Below are positions 35,382 to 39,674 of a stretch of DNA of 39,674 nt, piece by piece (positions within the stretch are counted from its first letter, which is position 1; each line of letters starts with the position of its first letter). A program made the position numbers and the translations under genes. The DNA comes from Davidsoniella eucalypti (taxonomy: Eukaryota; Ascomycota; Sordariomycetes; Microascales; Ceratocystidaceae). A model generated the notes under the pieces. That model did not search any database. It saw nothing but the letters and a program-made list of their open reading frames with translations, and was not told where the DNA came from. The DNA lies in contig RMBW01000176.1 of assembly GCA_004009845.1 (NCBI GenBank), forward strand, positions 1 to 39,674. Direction: 5' to 3'.

Positions 35382-36841
35382 ATGTATTCTGGAATGACCA
35401 CCACTATCAATGCATCAAACTACTCTGGGACCGTCAACTTCACCGGCTCTCTAGAGAGCAGCATCGCCATGGCAGGCAATGCCACGGCCACTGGCACTGG
35501 TGCCACGCCTACCAACACTCAGCCATGCAATAACTACATCGAGCTGTGTACCAAAAAGTGTCAGATTCCTCCAGCCACAGATGCAGTGGACGCGCGCGAT
35601 GCCGACACGGGCGGTGATCATGAGCCGCATTTCTGTCATACTAGCTACGATATTCTAGATGCCGGTCCCATCAGCGATTGGCTTAGTGAAGTGCGTGCTT
35701 TGGTTGAGGCTCACCCATACGATGTGGTGGCAACTACTCGTCACTAGAGCTCTTCGCTAGTTATATCGAGGCGTCGGGTATTACGCGCTATGCCTACTTT
35801 CCCCCATTGTCCCCTATGAAGCGCAACGACTGGCCAATGCTCAGCGAAATGATCGTGTCGGGTAAGCGGGTAGTGTAATGGACGGGCAGGCAGGAGTTCA
35901 AAGGGGAAACAAGTGACCACTAGGCGGATAATCACGCGAGGATGTTTTTGTGTATTTTCAGAATATCAGGAATAAATAATAGATTAAGTAAGTAAAAATA
36001 TAATAAGATCAGGACAAGAACAGGAACAAGAAGAGGAGGTTGCACCAAGGGATCAGGTACACAGAGAGTTGTAAGCTTGGAGGGGAAAGGAAAGAAGAGA
36101 ACAGGAAAGGAAGAAACAAGCAAGATATTTATGTTAAACCGAGAGAGGAAGAAAACAGAAGGATCTAGTCTACGGACAGAAGTGGCAATGCTGTGTTGGC
36201 TGTGTATCAAGTCTAGCCTCAATGCAGGAATTGTTGCCACCGGAATCGAAAGGTGAGGCTGTGTATCAAGTCTAAGTCTCATGCGGAGGGTCTACGAGTG
36301 TTATTTCATAACAGGTAGTCCTTTTTCTCGACTACGAGGCCGACCAGAGCAAGTACCCGTGGTTACTACACCAGTTCTCATAGAAACCCCATTCGACCCC
36401 GAGAGCCAGACCTTCCCTTGCACAGTCGACCGCCCACCCAACCTGTCTGAGGAAGACGTTAAGGATCGCTTGTATTTGATGAATCACTACCTCAACATCC
36501 AGTATACTCTCTTTGGCACCAGTGTACTGGTCCCTGTCGTGTCGCTACTAAACACCACCAACGACTGGCAGGGCAACGGCAGTCTAGGTCAAGCCGGACA
36601 AGACTGCCAGAGCCAGTGGGGTATCAACCCCAAGGTCCTGAACGTAGACTTTTACAATATTGCCGGCGAGTATAACCCTCGTGCTGTGTTCAAAGCAGTG
36701 GTGCTACTGAACAATGTCACGTATAATAGAACGTGTTGCGGTATTGTTCCAAATGCAGCTCTCCGTAGTATCTCTGGTCTTGGTGTATCCGCAAGCCTTG
36801 TGGTTGTGACAACGTTGGCCATGGTTGCTGGATTAATCTAG
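35382..36841 (+). pseudogene. Relic of a PLC-like phosphodiesterase gene (GPI-anchored type)
   Basis: Pieces align with fungal PLC-like phosphodiesterases (TIM-barrel, PI-PLC X-like): CNNYIELCTKK, CHTSYDILDAGPISDWLSEV and VEAHPYDVV (35524-35730); ASGITRYAYFPP and WPMLSEMIVSGKRVV (35760-35873); after the solo LTR, VLFLDYEADQSKYPWLLHQF (from ~36319); then TPFDPESQTFPCTVDRPP, LSEEDVKDRLYLMNHYLN and DFYNIAGE (to 36841). The C-terminus is hydrophobic (SASLVVVTTLAMVAGLI), as for a GPI anchor. Lesions: the segment after CTKK that should hold the first catalytic His is missing, there is a frame break near 35735, a 440-bp LTR insertion at 35874, and a frame break near 36375. No signal peptide is visible; the 5' end is replaced by the inverted-repeat arm. 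The protein cannot be made. Confidence 0.82.
35874..36313 (-). repeat. Solo LTR of the element E family inside the PLC-like gene (440 bp)
   Basis: The reverse complement begins TGTTATGAAATAACACTCG and ends CCCGTCCATTACA, matching E LTR ends, with TSD GGTAG on both sides (35869-35873 and 36314-36318). It is shorter than E's 625 bp, partly because it has one U3 unit instead of two, and clearly diverged. Removing it and one TSD restores GKRVVLFLDY in frame, so the gene was still readable here when it was hit. Confidence 0.93.
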
Positions 36842-38580
36842 AGATAGATTCCATTTTTTTTTTTTCTTGGCGGTATTGTCCTCATATATCCTCTATTTGA
36901 TTTGTGTGTCTTTAACAGTCGGCATCAATGACAGATGTGGGAAATAGAACTATTAGCATATTTTTTTGCTTGTGATTTGTTTGCATTCCTTGTCTAATCT
37001 ATAGTATATACTTCAATCATAATCCAACTTTACCGGCAGATTGTAGGGTTACATACCCTAGTCAATGGAAGCTCTGTGATAGGGTTTATAACCCATGTAT
37101 GTTTATTCTCTTGGAGACTTTTTCTTGAGGTACAATTTGATAAATTTTTGATGAACGGTGATGATATTCTATGTCTAAGCTTACCATTACTTTCTTTACT
37201 TAGCATCGTACTTAAGTACATGATACCGAGCCACGTGATCTAATTGTGTTAGACCTTGTGATTATTTCATTTAGACTTAGGTTTGTGTCGTAATTATATA
37301 TTGTATTTCTATAGATTTTGTACATACGAGGTATTTAACCATATCTCATCCTTGGTCACAAGTCATAAATTATTTGGATTGTTTGCTCGTGATGTTTTCT
37401 TCCAATTCAATCTGGATCTCAGCCAAAAGCTTTTCCGCTAAAACGAGATTATTTTTTGTAACCCTAAACGAACGACCGTGAGTATGCTCCTGGGACACTG
37501 TGAAAATAAGATTGTCACACCAGTACCGCAATAAGATATAGTGTACTTGATAGCATGACAGAGAACGGATTTACATATTTCCACGGTACTTGGGCGGCGT
37601 AACCCATGCACGAATGGAAGCCGAGGGTGGTGGGACATGTGTAGGAAGTTGGCGGATCTTTGAAGTCTCCGGAAACATGCATATGATGGCTAGAGAGTAC
37701 ACTTCGTAGCTGCAGTACATTGCAACAAACGTATCTTCGAAGGGAAGAGAGTAGCCATAGTTTGTTGGGCGTTGTCATTGTTTTCAGGTAGGAAAAGGTA
37801 ATTTGGGAGATAGATATCGGGATATAGGCTTGAATGGGGGCATGGTACAGGTAGAAATGTAGGCCATGGGGAGGATAAAATAAGTTGCTACGCAGCCTAC
37901 AAAGATATGTATGTGAGGTGGTAACTCTAGAAATGCTCGAACAAACCGAGGGGAATATCTGTTTGGCTACTATGATGAAACCAATGAATAGAGCCCTAGG
38001 TATTATTCGGCGGCGTTGCGGGCGGAAACGTGCATACATTTCAGTCTGGGCACCCTTGTCCCTATTTTCAAAACGGTTCAGATCTAAACGGATCGGTGAT
38101 TGGCCAAAATCTATTAATAAATAAGAATTTATCTATGACTTTGCTTACTAATAAAAAAAATTTAAGTTTCAATTTTTTTGGTTTCAATTTTTTTTTAACG
38201 AATAATTTTCTGAAGTTTTTAAAGTTTCTTTCTAAAAAAAAACTTTTTTTAGGAATCAAAAAAAATTAGAATTTTTTTACTTTCGAGGTTTTTCCACAAA
38301 TAACTTTCTAAAGTTTTTTTTTCTTGCAATTATTTTCACAAAATAATCTTTTGAAAATTTTAAATTCTTTTAGAAAATCCCTTTATTCAATTTATAGGGA
38401 GCAAAATATAATTCAATTTTGCTATCAATTTATTTATTTATTAATCTTGTTTAACAATAGAGCTATGACGATATCACTAAGAACGTGTTCGTGATATTTA
38501 TAATTATATTATAATGTTTAGATCTACGGGGGAATTAGAAAGTTAATAATACTAACGAAGTATTTCATACTTTTGTGTAA
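36842..38580. other. AT-rich intergenic DNA, no supported gene
   Basis: Contains an open frame of 174 codons on the minus strand (38039-37515) that has no recognisable motif and uneven composition; I do not call it. From ~38140 to 38450 runs of A and T dominate, with a small palindrome CTAAAAAAA/TTTTTTTAG near 38235-38255. I see no RNA gene. Confidence 0.6.
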
Positions 38581-39055
38581 AGTAGTAATGTGTATTCAGA
38601 ATTCGTTAAAGCTTTGAGGTGTTTTTTTACAAATATGTCGAGCATAAACGTGACGTCTAGCTTCAGGGAGGAAACTAACTAGCATGCCGTTTTTGAGTAT
38701 TTTTTTTTTCACTAAGCAGCACATAATATATGAACGGTTCTTTAAAAGAACCGCAGCAGAACTGCTAGTATTTGGACACAAATAGGACTGCAATCAATTT
38801 ACTGGATCAAACGCACTAGAAACGGCAAGTTATAAGTACACCAATGGCAGGTCTACATACTCATTAAGCATTAAGGGTAAAGTACAAGAATTTGTATTAG
38901 TCAGATACAGCAAGATGTAGAAAATGTTACCAAATATGTCAAGTACTATCACAATAAACACTCAAGGCGATGTAGAAGAATATCCTAATTAAATATAAGA
39001 TTGAAGACTTGGTTTAAAATAACATACTGACGGTAATTCTCCACAAAATGCATAG
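38581..39055 (-). repeat. Inverted-repeat arm, right (pairs with 34709-35164)
   Basis: Reverse complement of the left arm with no LTR at the equivalent site (ATTCTGAATACACATTACTACT in reverse complement, shown here in two parts: ATTCTGAATACAC and ATTACTACT). Similarity ends at AATGCATAG (39055); beyond it the flanks are unrelated. Confidence 0.78.
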
Positions 39056-39674
39056 ACATATTGATTAAATAAAGTAATTCGTACTCATAGTATACTATAT
39101 ATCATTAGGATTTCTACGATACAAAGCAGGTATCTAGGTACGATAGAGAAATAGAGTCAATTAAATTTAAAAGGATAGAGAGCAAGCAAGGTAATATAAC
39201 AAGCTGATTTAATATATTACGGGGCATTACAGCACAATTGCAGGAAGACACCCACTTGCTACATCTATCTATATGATGATATTGAGTGCTATTGAAAAGG
39301 AAATAAAATGAAAAAGAATTCTAGAAAAAAACGACAGTATATATAAGTAATATTACTATATATTTGAATTATGTTCTTTCGCTGTAAGTAGAATGACAAG
39401 AACTAATATGGAACTTTCAATTACAAACAACTTTAGGTACTTATACCATTAGAATAGCATGACATTGGGTGTTGGATTTAGAGTTACATGATTGATAAAA
39501 CAACAAGAGAAGTAGTCCGCAACTGGCACAGTTGGTATTTTAAAACCTACAGTAGTAATCACTTTTCTATGGTATTTGCAGATATATTGATCACAAAAAT
39601 GATTCCCGAATTATAATAAGTTGAGATGGTCGGCAAAACATAAGAGCAAAGACCAAGTTTGTCGAGGAAATGCT
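39056..39674. other. AT-rich DNA, nothing recognised
   Basis: The last ~600 bases have no open frame of note, no repeat that I can match to the rest of the window, and no RNA gene. Confidence 0.6.

Noticed and set aside
37515..38039. 174-codon minus-strand open frame
   Set aside because: No domain, signal or homologue recognised, and it stands in AT-rich DNA with no supporting context.

Overview
This window is a nest of mobile elements in a fungal genome, most likely a filamentous ascomycete. That reading rests on a dispersed 5S rRNA gene with Pezizomycotina-like ends (ACATACG...TTGTATGT), a relic of a GPI-anchored PLC-like phosphodiesterase gene, and several Ty3/gypsy chromoviruses with C-terminal chromodomains. 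No host gene looks intact. I worked by eye; identities and family names are readings, not search results.

Layout. 1-6147: element A, a degenerate minus-strand Ty3/gypsy element whose 3' end lies left of the window. It sits in the reverse transcriptase of element B (6148-9314, plus strand), of which only the 3' half is seen here. 9315-12964: AT-rich DNA with a tiny insertion and a possible gene relic. 12965-28177: one 119-nt 5S rRNA gene split after its first ~22 nt by two tandem copies of a ~750-bp element ending in an (AAC)n tail, with the 12-bp target ACAGCTGATAGA repeated at all three junctions. Each copy was later hit by a full-length chromovirus: C (13267-19563, TSD TCCCG) and D (20145-27405, TSD GTCGT; a composite with three LTRs). 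28245-34705: a diverged third copy of the 5S-associated repeat, split by element E (28277-34584, TSD GTACC), which is intact with apparently identical 625-bp LTRs. 34709-39055: an inverted repeat whose arms flank a wrecked PLC-like gene. One solo LTR (TSD AAATT) lies in the left arm and another (TSD GGTAG) lies in the gene.

How the retroelements work. All encode Gag followed by Pol (protease, RT, RNase H, integrase, chromodomain) in the -1 frame. A, C and D share a GAT TTT TAG stop followed 3 nt later by a hairpin with compensating changes. E has a canonical A AAA AAC slippery site and a perfect 13-bp hairpin. In A, C, D and E the sequence two bases after the 5' LTR complements a site inside the LTR ~50-55 nt after a TATA box, as expected for Tf1/sushi-type self-priming. 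In A and C/D this pairing is kept by a matched change.

The strongest candidate for something new is the ~750-bp element that appears to insert repeatedly at one site in 5S rRNA genes. The recoding hairpins and the self-priming covariation come next.
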